DNA of 64,000 nucleotides from Asterias rubens (GCF_902459465.1 NC_047063.1:8369343-8433342), one strand, 5' to 3'. Shown: positions 30,301 through 40,684, counted from the stretch's first letter. Translations and numbers: made by a program. Notes: a model not told the origin generated them from the sequence alone.

Positions 30301-32775
30301 GGACACATTGGCTTGGATCGGACGAGTTGGTCTATAAAAAGCGTTTGTAACCGTTTGTTATAAAACGCATATGGTTAGAAAGATGTTTTAAAAGTAGAAT
30401 ATAATGATCCACACTAATTTGCCTCGATATTGAGTGGTTTTCCCTTTACTTTTCGAACTACCACGGTCGGCCATTTATGGCAGTCAAAAATTTGACTCCC
30501 ATAAATGGCCGTCCGTGTAAGTCGACGAGGTAAAAGGAAAACCGTGCAATTTCGAGGCATGTCGGTGATGATCATTGTGTTCTACTTTTACAACATCTTT
30601 CTACCCATATGCATTTCATAACAAGCGGTTACAGACGCTTTTCAAAGACCCAACTCGACCGATCCAAGGCAACGTGTTCCTTTAACAGTGGTCTGCTGGC
30701 CATGACCAATTGCCAGTTAAAACCCCAGAAGACCAGTCAAAATTCATTCCAAGTGGTCGGACCATAAAGGACTCTATGGCCCGACGACAGGCTAGTTCGG
30801 TTCGGGTCGAAGAAATGATGCTAGATTTGTCTTGCTGGTCAGTCACTAAGGACAAACCCTAACAATACATAATGTAACACCTGGCCACCAATTAGCTCAC
30901 CAAACATGCCTCAGGAAGGTACCGTTAGCCGTGTTGAGTCGGTGAACACATAAGTGCACTGTTTGGTTTGTAAACCTGCCTGCTTTCGTACACAGTTATA
31001 ACATAGAGGAACTCTGTCCTTCCTCTATGGTTATACCTCCAGAGTCCATGGGTATACGCACAAACATATTTCACCAAATCAAAATAGCACAACATTGGCA
31101 AGCACAACATCTAAAAAAGGCTAACTTATGGTTTACAATAGAAATCATAATGGTTAGAAATGGCGAACTGGTGTTACCATGGAGGTAGACATATTACCAA
31201 ACTCACCTGAAGATTGGTGCCAGGAATTTCGCAACGCCCTGCGTGCTTGGTCGATTTGTCAAAAAACATTTACAAACATGAAAGTATGCACCGTCGGCGC
31301 CTGCGCCCGTTGTACTAGAAAACCACCTAGTGACCCAATCCATATGGCATGCAATCAGTCACAAGGGGACCGTAGAAAAAAACCCAAATACGTACCCCTA
31401 GGGGTAGTCCTTGACCCTGTTGTGACACCCATTCTTTGATGATGTCATAAGCTCTGGAATGTATATAGAGAGTTTCCCCGAACGACTGTACACGTCCGCG
31501 ACGCAACAATTGCAATGGGGCAACCCCATACAAAACAAACCGAAACACCAAATTTGGTTAAGTCGGGTGTGTGTATATGTACACAGTGTATTGTTGACAT
31601 AAACAACCCATGCTGTCTATGAGATCTCGCCAGTTAAATAAGATAATGATGAACTTCGGCACAAGAAATGGCAAAGTTAAAGAATAATTTAAACTCAGCG
31701 CATTTCTTGATTGCATTTCAATAATCCAAACAGTTAAATAACGCCGGAAAATTTTGGGTTTCGCCAGTTTTAAATGCCGGTCAAAAATGAACGCTTAAAA
31801 TTGATGAATGTCGGCACATGAAATGGCTAAAAGGCAAAAGACAAATCCAAACTAAGCACATTCCTTTCTTGCATTTTAATCATTCCAAAGTGAAAACAAC
31901 TCGGGAGAATTTTCAAAAATTATATAATTCTGAGTTCAATTTCCGGAAACAGGTTGTCGGACATTTTGTTTTGTGTCGAGTCACATTTTGATTGGAGTCG
32001 GGCCACTTAATATCACACTGCTTTGTGTTAACCGCAAAACGGCGCCATTGTTGGTGAATTAATGTATACCGGAAGTCCATCAAGGGGTTTGTGGAAATAA
32101 GGGCACTTGACACCTTTGGTAATTGTCAAAGACCAGTATTCTCACTTGGTGTATTCCAACATGCATAAAATAACAAAACTGTGAAAATTTGGGCTCAATA
32201 GGTCATCGAATTTGCAAGAGAAAAATGAAAGAAAGATAAAAACACCTTTGTTGCATTGTGTGCTTTCAGGTGCATATAAAAGGCTTTTAATAGCTAAAAT
32301 ATTTTATTTTATGAATGAGAAAGTACCCCTTCCTCAAAAGCTACGTTACTTCAGAGGGAGCCGTTTCTCACAATGTTTTATACTATCAGTTGCCCGTCAC
32401 CAAGTAAGTTTCTGTACTAACAATTATTTTTTAGGACTATCGGTGTGTCCAGTGCAGTGCCTTCAAGTTTACCTCAATATTGTGCCCAATTGTTGTTATT
32501 TTTTCTTGTGGTAGATTTTACAAAAATTGAACGAAAATAATGTAAAACGAAAACAAGGAAAACATTTTGACAAAACAGTTCTGCTGAATAGCTCCAGCAA
32601 AATATCGAACCCACTATTAAATTTAAAGGGTAAATTTGTTTGACTAGCCTCATGTCAAGGAATGAAAACCAAATCAAAAATTACCTTCTTTTTTGTGCGA
32701 TTTCGCCAGTGGGTGCTCCATGTTACTCGAGATGGGAGCGGTGGGTGACGGGGCCCGATTGTGGCTGGTTAACAT
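23170..32775 (-). CDS. ELK: ELK/TCF-family ETS transcription factor
   Basis: ELK proteins bind GGAA sites and are activated by ERK phosphorylation. Three exons join in frame: 32775-32685, 29231-29106 and 24335-23170, giving 460 residues. The ETS domain begins near residue 74 ([11 protein letters not shown]) and includes the DNA-recognition helix [30 protein letters not shown], closest to the ELK1/3/4 subfamily. The C-terminus has the TCF activation box [13 protein letters not shown] with ERK-type Ser-Pro sites, the ERK-docking motif FQFP near residue 420, and a tail [13 protein letters not shown] resembling ELK1. A basic-hydrophobic stretch [10 protein letters not shown] may be a D-type MAPK dock. 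No B-box (SRF-binding NEYxxSGLYS) is recognisable. Vertebrate ELKs start with the ETS domain, so the 73-residue N-terminal part is unusual; the ETS exon also has its own ATG at 24333 and may be used alone. Confidence 0.93.
24360..25640 (-). other. ELK intron segment without recognised repeats
   Basis: This AT-rich intron sequence holds no exon-like or repeat structure that I could identify. Confidence 0.4.
25650..26187 (-). repeat. Family A MITE carrying a nested palindromic element
   Basis: It starts TTAAAGGTAGTGGACACTAT, is interrupted by the element at 25664-25818, resumes GGTAATTACTCAAAATAATT, and ends AGTGTCTAGTGTCTTTAAAGG. It lies in ELK intron 2. Confidence 0.8.
25664..25818. mobile_element. 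GGAGACTTT palindromic element, copy 2 (nested)
   Basis: The ends are GGAGACTTTCCAACGCTAGG and CAGAAAGTCTCCCATTGG. The inner GCAGCAGACATACCGGGTAA is inverted on the other side, and the centre is again GAACATGCGCATAATTCTG. Confidence 0.8.
26854..27254 (+). repeat. Family A MITE in ELK intron
   Basis: It runs from TTAAAGCCACTGGACACGAT to AATTACCAATTGTGTCTTTAAA, close to full length. Confidence 0.75.
27560..27720 (-). promoter_or_regulatory. Candidate internal ELK promoter with two ETS sites
   Basis: On the minus strand ACCGGATGT (27572-27564) lies beside a CRE-like AACGTCAC, GCCGGAAGT lies at 27614-27606, and TATGCAAATG lies near 27680. The segment sits between the ELK upstream exons and the main ETS exon, so a transcript starting here could encode a conventional short ELK. 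This is inference from motif density only. Confidence 0.3.
27889..28067 (-). repeat. Family A MITE, half copy
   Basis: It starts CTTTGAGAAAGAGATAATTT and ends ACTACCAAATGTGTCCAG, where family D takes over directly. Confidence 0.65.
28068..28252. mobile_element. Family D palindromic element, copy 1
   Basis: Ends GCCGATTTCACGAAACG and its complement (TTGGTGAAATCGACTGC) enclose CTAGGATTAATCCTA on both sides. It is related to the more perfect palindrome at 42696-42832. Confidence 0.75.
28255..29040 (-). other. ELK intron segment, no recognised feature
   Basis: AT-rich, with no exon or repeat identified. Confidence 0.4.
29106..29231 (-). CDS. ELK: ELK upstream coding exon 2
   Basis: The 126-base exon lies between acceptor GGTTCCTTTAG and donor AAAAG|GTAAGC. 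The last G plus GT of the main exon forms Gly, so the frame runs ...ATGKLKG then [10 protein letters not shown]. It encodes 42 residues including [14 protein letters not shown], where VKTE fits the SUMO consensus (hydrophobic-K-x-E). An internal ATG with context CCAACGATGG could also start translation here. Confidence 0.75.
29400..30290 (-). other. ELK intron segment, no clear feature
   Basis: Only a weak inverted pair was seen at about 30075-30175 (TTTTCACACGAAGTACATTT with TCTCATGTGAAAGGGG). It may be a small foldback related to one near 40685-40775. Confidence 0.35.
30294..30688. mobile_element. Long foldback element, about 395 bp
   Basis: The arms pair along almost their whole length: GGCTTGGATCGGACGAGTTG at the left with CAACTCGACCGATCCAAGGC at the right, and TTAGAAAGATGTTTTAAAAG with CTTTTACAACATCTTTCTAC inside. 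The centre is GCCATTTATGGCAGTCAAAA with its complement. It lies in an ELK intron. Confidence 0.85.
30700..32090 (-). other. ELK intron segment, no convincing exon
   Basis: An 86-codon plus-strand ORF (31179-31439) has no splice support or family. A diverged direct duplication of about 80 bases is visible (ATGATGAACTTCGGCACAAG near 31647 and ATTGATGAATGTCGGCACAT near 31800). Confidence 0.35.
32099..32466 (+). repeat. Family A MITE in ELK intron
   Basis: It runs from AAGGGCACTTGACACCTTTG to CGGTGTGTCCAGTGCAGTGC. It lies about 220 bases from the first ELK coding exon. Confidence 0.75.
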
Positions 32776-32857
32776 GACGGTCAGATCACCAAGACGCCCC
32801 GAGTTCGGTTCGCAAGCGGGCCTCAAGTCGCAAACGGGCAGCCGATTTCAATAATGT
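32685..32857 (-). CDS. ELK: ELK first coding exon
   Basis: The exon has a strong acceptor (long pyrimidine tract ending CTTCTCGCCAG) and donor GAAG|GTAATT. An in-frame TGA lies shortly after the acceptor and the first ATG is at 32775, giving 30 residues starting [18 protein letters not shown]. Phase 1 matches the next exon. Confidence 0.65.
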
Positions 32858-32859
32858 CT

Positions 32860-33530
32860 GGCGAGAAGAAAAAACAACAAAACAAATTCAGGTTGTGAAG
32901 TTTTAAATGCTGACACTCGATGTACCGAAGACAGTTTAAAAGATGACTGAAGCATTGAGTTACGTCAATCAAAAATTGTCCGTCGCAGAAAATCCTAAGC
33001 ACACTTTGTGCTTCTACGTCAAACTGAAATCTTCAAAACAGAAATTCATTTTTAATAAGCACTAAGCAGGTTATCAAACTCATAATACCTTTTTTTTTTT
33101 GCTTTTGTCGGTTAGTTCAAAAACGAAATATCAAAATGATTGCTCATGAAAGTCTTAAAATGTGGATGACCGCTCCGTCTTCTATACTTCCGTCATCGCA
33201 AAACCCCGACCAGTACTAAATGACGATCGGCAAAAACTCGAGTCCTTAAGTCTCTGGATACAGAAACCCTATATTCATTATAACAAAAATCCGCAACCAT
33301 TATTAACATTACGCCAGGCCAGTGATGGTGTCTTATGACGTCATAATGATGGCATCTCCACGCATGCTCCCTAATTGTTGTTTTTGAAGGCTCCGGATGC
33401 CATTTTTTTTAAACCCTAGGACGAATGCAGTTTCTTTTGTGCGTTCCAAGAGCTGTAACCACTTTCAATGCAAAGACGTGGGTTCCGACGGGAAGTTGGA
33501 TCATGTTTTTGATGTATTTTTTTTTGCAAA
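32860..33530 (-). other. ELK 5' intron segment
   Basis: Apart from the acceptor tract immediately upstream of 32857, nothing was recognised. Confidence 0.35.
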
Positions 33531-33533
33531 TTA

Positions 33534-33902
33534 AAGGCCTCGGATGCGTTTGGTGATTACTCAAAATAATTGCACGTATTAAAAAATTACTTTGGTAACG
33601 AGCAAAGGAGAGCTGTTGGTCGTATGGAACATTGTGAACAACGGGTCCCTCTGAAGAAGTAAGGGTATAGTTTTTGAGAAAGAGGTATACAAGACTTCAG
33701 ATCTGAAGCATTTTATTCGGCATCCGAAAGCACACAAATTTAATTGTGCAACAAGGGTGTTTTGGGGGTCATTATTCTCTTGCAACTTCGATGACCAATT
33801 GAGTCAACATTTTTCACATTATTTGTTATTTTATGCATGGTGGGACACGCAATAATACTGGTCTTTGGCAATTACCAAAGGTAGGTGTTCAGTGCCTTTA
33901 AG
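33534..33902 (-). repeat. Family A MITE in ELK 5' intron
   Basis: It is a diverged copy with GATTACTCAAAATAATTGCA, AGCACACAAATTTAATTGTG and GTGTTCAGTGCCTTTAAGG. Confidence 0.7.
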
Positions 33903-33904
33903 GG

Positions 33905-36330
33905 ACGTTCAATTAATCTGTCGGCGACTCTTGCGAAGAACAATGCAATATTTCAATCATCTGACGGTATAATAAACGTAAAAATGTCACTATTATAAAA
34001 TGTGCACGACTTGTATTAATTTGATATGACATGCCGCAACTTTGAGGGCATGCACTGAAAGACGTTGAGCTTCACTTACAACTTGTGCGAACGAACGTAG
34101 TCGGTTTTAGGTGGGAAAATTTGATGGGCGTTCACAACCACCGGTGCGACTTATAACCCAGGTGTAGTTATTACATTCATATATATGATAAAGTAATACA
34201 TGGGAAGAACTAACTAGCAAGGTTTATTTGATGATAAGTCATACTAAATCTTTTGAAAACTTTGAATTATAAGGCCGTCACTCTTTTTAAGGCTACCTAC
34301 CTCTAAGTAAAAGTACTGCAACCATTTCATATGGTTTGTTTTGCATTGCACCAAATCTGGAGCAATTATGTCTATACGCATGGAAGAACAACCTGCTTAA
34401 CTGGAGTACACTATTTGAGAAGCGTTACTGCAGTAACGCTTTTCATAACCACAGTACTTCGAAGTGAAAAGTTTCTCAAAATGCATTATACTATCCAAGG
34501 CTGCTGTACTTCTTACCAAGTAAGTTTTGTTTTGCCATTAATTTTCAGACTCGTTGTCTAAACATAAACCGACCCTTTGAAGTCATCTCAATTAAGCTGA
34601 TCATTATACCCACGTTGTGAAAAGCACACACACACCCACACACAGGTTGAAAACAGTATGTGGAACTGATGGAAAGTGCAAGCAATAATACTTAACTCAA
34701 GAGCTTTTTTTTTGTTTTTTTAATATTTGCTTGATTCATTCCGACGGCATGTGTTTTCAATTAAAACTGCACATGACGTAGGAGGCCAGGCTAGTCACAA
34801 TTTTAGTTTACCGGCGGGGTATAGGGCTACCTCTAAATTTGTCTTTTGTTATTTGAATTGCCGCCTATTGTCTTTTTGGAACTCGATTTTGTACTGGTAT
34901 TATATCTTTTGTTTCAATATTATTCCAAAGGTGATCCATTTCAAAGAAAGATTGCGTCATAAATTAAATTGTAAAGTTAATGAGAGTGCTTTACTGCGGT
35001 AGCTATATTTTGTATCAAGTATTGGTAAACAATGAAAATGACAATTGCCTGAAACACATTCACCATTATTGACATCTTTCTTTAATAATTTGTATTGTGT
35101 CATAAATTAGTTTGTAAAGGAAATGGAATTTGTTTCTGCGATAAATTGCCTGAAATACATTTCATTCACCATTTTTGAAATATTTCTGCAGTATTTCTAT
35201 AACTTCTATCACTGAACACAATTGACTGAACATGATTGTTTTGTTGGACAACCTGACATCCGCTTAATTGTTGAACTCATCAAGTAATACCGATAAACCA
35301 AGAGGTAGAATAGAAAGAATTGATTTCTGAGAAAGGCAGCATTATTTAGCCTAGTTATGGGTCAGGTGAGAGGTAATCGGAGCTACATAGGCAATGTAAA
35401 ATAGGTGTAAAAAAAAAAAGGGGGGAGACCTTCCAAAAATCAAACCCGGATGTCCGGGCTGCATGCGCGTCCGGGGCTCGCCGCGCACGGCGCGGTATAA
35501 AAATGAAATCAATGGGAATCGTAGATTAGGCCACCTGTTCGTGAGATACGGGCCGTACTATTCCGCTGGGGCTGGTTATTGGAGGGGAAGGGGGGGGGGG
35601 CTTGAGACCTTGCCGAATTATACACGTGTGTTCGCAGAAGATAAGATTGCAATGTACACTCTGCGTATATCTGATTATTAATTCACCAAATTAATAATCA
35701 TAAGCTTCCTGTATGCTTACTCAAGTCAAATGGATTTAGAGTGTGTGTGTGTGTTTTTTTTTAATGCAGGTTTTACTTCCTTGTTTGATTATCGCCTTAC
35801 CACCCCCCCCCCCTCTATATAGGCCTACCCTTCTTCATTCTGCTAAACACAATAGCCCTTTGTTTCTTTTTCCCCATAAGACGCTCAAAGTATAACAATT
35901 GACCATCACAACTTCTAAGTTCTACCACCCCTCCCCCATAAACGAACAAGCATTCAGCTTTTTGCAAAAGTCGATGTAAAATATAAATGAGGTAATTTTT
36001 GTTCCCGATGCCGTGACCATTGAATAGAAACCCGAGTGTTTGCCAATAATCATGCGATACTTTGTTGAATTTCCTCGTTGATAAAAATGCAACAAAGTAA
36101 ATAATACCCTGGGTATCCGGACAACATCCTGCTGATGAGTTGTTATATTATTCTGAAAACAAAAGTTCACGAAGCATTTTTTCTTCGTAAAAGACCAGTT
36201 GTATTAGCTCTAGCTCTAGTGAAAAATGTGTATATTATAACGGTGGGCTAATTTTAATATTTGAATAATTGAATAGTACCATGTGTGTGTTCCACAACCA
36301 ATCCTTAAACCCCGAGTCGTATGGCACAAC
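33905..36330 (-). other. ELK 5' intron, little recognisable
   Basis: It has no exon evidence. It includes a C/G-rich block at 35435-35500 ending GGCGCGGTATAAAAATG, short CA, GT and poly-G/C runs (34625-34645, 35590-35600, 35740-35750, 35805-35815), and a diverged family A-like patch near 34440-34530 (AAAATGCATTATACTATCCA). Confidence 0.35.
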
Positions 36331-36453
36331 CACAAATCAGGTTTGAATGAAACCTTTCAATATTCTCCGTCTAATATCGCGGATGCAATTTGTGAAATCT
36401 GAACAGGCTAAGAAAAATTGAGCAGAAATTCCATGTACAAAAATGTGACTCAC

Positions 36454-36700
36454 CGGTTTTGTTGAGTATAAAATACCACCACGTTGTAGTGAAGTAGTAA
36501 TACTTTCCACGTCCGTACAGTCCTGCGATGATTTAACTAATGCAGTTGACACACACAGCGTCACAGTTTGATGGTCGCATGACAATCGACGAGTAAACTC
36601 GCTCCGAAACCGGAAGTGCGTTCGGGGAAACACCCTATAAATAGATCGGCCATCATCGTGCGTAGATGGTGACGTCAGAGCCCGCTGGAGAGCTCGTGAG
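36454..36700 (-). other. ELK: Probable ELK 5' UTR exon
   Basis: On the minus strand a consensus donor CCG|GTGAGT ends an exon at 36454. The next acceptor downstream is that of the first coding exon at 32857. The 142-codon ORF through this exon does not continue into that exon's frame, so I read it as 5' UTR. The exon 5' end is not defined. Confidence 0.45.
36609..36677. promoter_or_regulatory. ETS, MEF2/TATA-like and CRE motif cluster
   Basis: A consensus ETS site ACCGGAAGTG (36609-36618), a CTATAAATAG element (36635-36644; reads as a TATA box on the plus strand and as the MEF2/RSRF consensus on both strands) and a full palindromic CRE TGACGTCA (36670-36677) lie within 70 bases. The surroundings are locally CpG-rich. 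The most likely use is the ELK promoter on the minus strand; a divergent plus-strand start is also possible. Confidence 0.5.
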
Positions 36701-37450
36701 CGTGGAGTCGCTGCAGAGACTGGTGCCCGTGGCCGTCGCCGTGCGTGTGTCAAGAGGAAGCGCACAGGGGACTCGACCTTAAAGCTTCTCTTGAGCAGTG
36801 GTTTTAAACTTGTGTCAGTCGATTAGCGTATGTTGTTCTACAATCAGTTGTAATGATTTTAACACAAATGCACGTTTTGAAAACTGCCATAATTAACCAA
36901 ATGTAAAAGTGTTCTGTTATTAATGATACCATCAATTCAAATTGTGCTTAGAAATGTTTTAAATTATACACATTGAAAACAGTATGGGGCCTACACTGCA
37001 CGGACTGTTAGCGAGTCTACTTTCATTTGCGCAAAACTGGATATTGGGATCTTGAACATCGTGCGGGGATTAATTTTGTTCGCTTCCTTTTTTTCTTTTC
37101 TTTTTCTGGATTCTGCTCTGGGAGTTTGTAGAGAAAGGGTCCCCCCTCCGGACTCGTCGGAACTAATCCTGGACAAGCCTTTGACGTCGATTGGGGGAAA
37201 TTATTGTCTAGATTTCACCAGAAAGCGGAAATATCTCCAAGTAGAATGGCTGAAAATGGACACAAAACGGATTTGAAATCCCGTGCATTTAGTGAGCTAA
37301 TTGTCCGCTAGCACGTAGGTAGGGACCTTGCTGCTAATAATTACGTAGGTTTTCATTTTGTTGATGCTCTGCACACCTGAGTTTCGTTCGTTAAGCAGCT
37401 AACGCGGAACTGCTTGTAAAGATTAGTGGTCAAAAAACACAAGCTCTGTC
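36700..37450. other. Upstream region of ELK, no firm gene
   Basis: A plus-strand ORF at 37052-37276 begins with a signal-peptide-like MNIVRGLILFASFFSFLFLD but has no further support, and a minus-strand ORF overlaps it. Either could be chance. Confidence 0.25.
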
Positions 37451-37456
37451 TTTTGA

Positions 37457-37812
37457 AGACGTTGGACACTATTGGTAATTGTCAAAGACCAGTCTTCCCA
37501 CGTGCTGTATCTCAACATGTACAAAATAACAAACCTGTGAAAGTTTGAACTCAATCGGTCTTCGAAGTTGCGAGATAATAATTAAAGAAAAACACTCCAG
37601 TCACACGAAGTTGTGTGCTTTCAGATGCTTGATTTTGAGACCTCAAATTCTAAATCTGAGGTCTCGAAATCAAATTTTTTGAAAATGTCATTCTTTCTCG
37701 AAAACTACACTAATTCAGAGGGAGCCGTTTCTTACAATGTTTTATAACTCGTTACCGAGTAAGGTTTCATGCTAATACTTATTTTGAGTAATTAACAATA
37801 GTGTCCACTATA
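37457..37812 (+). repeat. Family A MITE
   Basis: It runs from GAAGACGTTGGACACTATTG to AATAGTGTCCACTATAGC, with the inner pair GAGACCTCAAATTC and GAGGTCTCGAAATC. Confidence 0.8.
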
Positions 37813-37872
37813 GCTGAATTGAAAAGTTGTTAAGATTGTAGTCAAAAACGTAATAGACTAGCTCTGTATTTT

Positions 37873-38307
37873 AAAGGCACTGGACACGTTGACTACTCAA
37901 AATAATAATGTGTTAGCTTAAAAACGTTGCTGGGTAACGAACAAGCTTGTGTATATCGTTTGTGATTGCTTTTTACTTTGCTTAAATTTTTACTGCAATT
38001 TTAGAATGTTTAATGTTTAGTATATAAATGGTTTTTTTTATGAGCTAGCTTTTTTTTGACTTTTGCCCTTCCCTGGACGGCCCGTGCTTGTTTAATTGTT
38101 TTGCTTGTCCGAAGAATTAAAATAAATAAATAATAAAATAACAATGGAAAGTTGTTGGTAACAGCTCCCTCTCAAGTAACGCTGTTTTTTAGCAAGAGGT
38201 AATTGCTCACTCAAATATTTTAAAGACGTCACTGGGCCTGAAGCACACGAATTTGTGCAGCAGGGGTGTTTTTTCTTTCATTACTAAAGGTGTCCAGTGT
38301 CTTTAAC
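37873..38307 (-). repeat. Family A MITE interrupted by a retroelement tail
   Basis: Left part 37873-37945 starts AAAGGCACTGGACACGTTGA and right part 38143-38307 ends AAGGTGTCCAGTGTCTTTAA. The intervening 37946-38142 is a foreign insert. Confidence 0.7.
37946..38142 (+). mobile_element. Retrotransposon 3' fragment inserted in a MITE
   Basis: The segment ends in an AAATAAATAAATAATAAAATAA tail-like run and is flanked by AACAA on both sides (a candidate 5-base target duplication). Length is about 195 bases. The family was not recognised. Confidence 0.5.
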
Positions 38308-38379
38308 GCTGTGTGTTTGTACTTGGGAAGGGGGTTGTTGCTTCATAAGCAAGCAAACAAAATGAGACAACAATCAGTT

Positions 38380-38652
38380 AAAGGCAGTGGACACTATTGG
38401 TAACATACTCAAAATAATTATTAGCATTAAACCTTACTTGTTAACGAGTAATGGGGAGAGGTTGATGGTATAAAACATTGTGAGAAACAGCTCCCTCTGC
38501 AGTTTTCGAGAAAGAAGTAAATTTCCACGATTTTGATTTCGAGACCTCGGAATTAGAATTTGGGGTCTCGAAATCAAGCATCTGAAAGCACACAGCTACG
38601 TGTGACAAGGGTGTTTTTATCTCGCAACCAATAATGTCCAGTGTCTTTAATG
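38380..38652 (-). repeat. Family A MITE
   Basis: It runs from TTAAAGGCAGTGGACACTATT to AATGTCCAGTGTCTTTAA. Confidence 0.75.
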
Positions 38653-38654
38653 GT

Positions 38655-38862
38655 TAAAGATAACACAATTTTGGGACCTCAAAATCTAATTCTGAGGTCT
38701 CGAAATCAAATTCGTGGAAATTGCTTCTTTCTCGAAAGATGGAGCCGTTTCTCACAATGTGTTATACTATCAACATGCTATCAATTGCTTGTTACCAAGT
38801 AAGTTTTTATGCTAACAATTATTTTGAGTAATTACCAATAGTGTACACTGCCTTTGATAACA
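38655..38862 (+). repeat. Family A MITE, half copy
   Basis: It starts inside the element (GGGACCTCAAAATCTAATTC) and ends ATTACCAATAGTGTACACTG. It follows the previous copy head to tail. Confidence 0.7.
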
Positions 38863-39121
38863 TTAAACAAAAACACACATCAAGACAAACCAGTAGACAC
38901 CACCAACGTGTACTTCAGAGTAATGATTATTATTTATTATTACAACTAATTAATAAGTAACACATAAAGAGAGGGAGAGAGGTAGCGAGGTGAGTGAAAA
39001 GAAAGCACAAACAAATACCACCAATTTCATTACCACTTCCGATTTCGATATTGATAAAAAAAAAAAACTTTAGAAGACGTTTTTGTGAAGTGTGTGTCTT
39101 CAATTGATTTGAAACCTTAAA

Positions 39122-39182
39122 AAAAAGTATTAAAAAAAATAGTTTTGAAAAAATAGTTTTGAAAAAATAGTTTTGAAAAAAC
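39122..39182. repeat. Short tandem repeat, unit AAAAAATAGTTTTGAA
   Basis: Three to four near-identical 16-base units. Confidence 0.8.
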
Positions 39183-39189
39183 GCTTCAC

Positions 39190-40010
39190 CAAAACAATTT
39201 TTTGTGTAGAGATGTGCGCACGCGATTGCCTTTTTTCTCTCGAAGCATTACACAGGATGCAGAAACCTTTGAAACCATTTCTGATAAACTAATTTCGCCA
39301 ACAATTTTTGAAAACATAAATTTGACAGTTTTATTATTTTTATCTTTTTCTTTGCACAGTGTTGTTGGAAAACCTGCATGTGCATGGAGTGACCTTTTAG
39401 TTTTGACGTAAATCAAGCACCATTTTATAAAAGTAGCATGGGGAAACATTATTGTGTGGATGTGCAGATTTGTACGCGCGATGCGCGAGTTGGCCAATCA
39501 TCCCTTCCCCGTGAGACATGCTAATTGCTTTCGCACATGCGCACGTTGACAAATGCCATTATTTGCCTTTTGTTATGTTTTTGTGTGTGTATCAAACAAC
39601 ATTAGCTAATGCTACCTTTCAATGTACGAAAAGGAACCAGACAAATTCTGCCCCAGCTTCGGTTTGGTTCATAGTGTTAAGAACATCATTGCACCCTGCT
39701 CTTTAAGGGACCAAGCATATTTTGCCAGCCTTGTTGATTTCACAATGTTCAAAGATGCATACAAGTAAAAACAGCAGCACATGGTTCAGAATTTCTCTGC
39801 CATTTTAATTTTGAGGACAAATTAATTGTAACTCCTCGTTTGCTTTATAGAAAGGAGTTTAGAAAGCTTGTGGCAAGGCACGGTGAAAGGCTAGCCCTGC
39901 CCTGGCGGCCTTACACTTTCGTATATACTAACGTAATATTTTCTGATTTTTTTATTTGAACTGAACCCTTTATTCAACTTCTAAAAACAACTCAATATTT
40001 ATCACTTTTC
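39190..40010. other. Intergenic stretch, no recognised gene
   Basis: Short ORFs on both strands lack splice or family support. Confidence 0.35.
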
Positions 40011-40016
40011 TTTCAG

Positions 40017-40061
40017 AGATCATACTGTGAGATGATAAGAATCGCTTCAGCATCATCGAAG
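40017..40061 (+). other. Candidate 45-nt exon
   Basis: It is flanked by a strong acceptor (CACTTTTCTTTCAG) and a donor (GAAG|GTAAAC), and one frame is open for 15 codons. No partner exon was identified. It could belong to a non-coding transcript or be chance. Confidence 0.2.
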
Positions 40062-40132
40062 GTAAACATGTTTCTTTATTTGATAGATTGAATCTGTCAT
40101 ATAATTCTATCCAGCAAGGGGTTGGTTTGAGG

Positions 40133-40287
<155 letters not shown>

Positions 40288-40335
40288 TTCAATGAGATTT
40301 GACAGTGTTCAAAAATAAAATATCTAAAATAATCT

Positions 40336-40615
40336 TTAAAGGCACGGACACTACTTGGTATTTTCAAAGTAACTGTGGTGACGTAGTTTTGGAGAAAGAT
40401 GTAAATTCTCAATCAAATATTAAAAGACCTCGGGTTTGAGTTCTTTAGGACATCTGAAAGCACACTAACAAGGGTGTTTTTCTGTCATTTCTCTCTTGCA
40501 ACTTCAATGTCCAATTGAGTCGAAATATTCAGAGTTGTTATATGCACAATGTTATGGGATAGTACACATGAGAATACCGGTCTTTGACAATTACCAATGG
40601 TGTCCAGTGCCTTTA
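40336..40615 (-). repeat. Family A MITE
   Basis: It runs from TTAAAGGCACGGACACTACT to AATGGTGTCCAGTGCCTTTAA, shortened in the middle. Confidence 0.75.
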
Positions 40616-40684
40616 AAGCATGTTCCAACAATCTTCTATGTCGGTTACCAGCCCCGTGTAGGCCCAGTTGTACCACTCTTTAGC

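Noticed and set aside
31179-31439. 86-codon Cys-containing plus-strand ORF
   Set aside because: It lies in an ELK intron, with no acceptor or donor context and no recognisable motif.
36337-36765. 142-codon minus-strand ORF beginning MRFLLTHARRRP
   Set aside because: It crosses a consensus donor at 36454 and lies in the probable ELK 5' UTR; the Arg/Ser-rich sequence looks like a GC-rich leader, not a domain.
37052-37276. Secreted-protein-like ORF with a hydrophobic N-terminus
   Set aside because: The hydrophobic run comes from a T-rich tract, there is no splice or promoter evidence specific to it, and a minus-strand ORF overlaps it.
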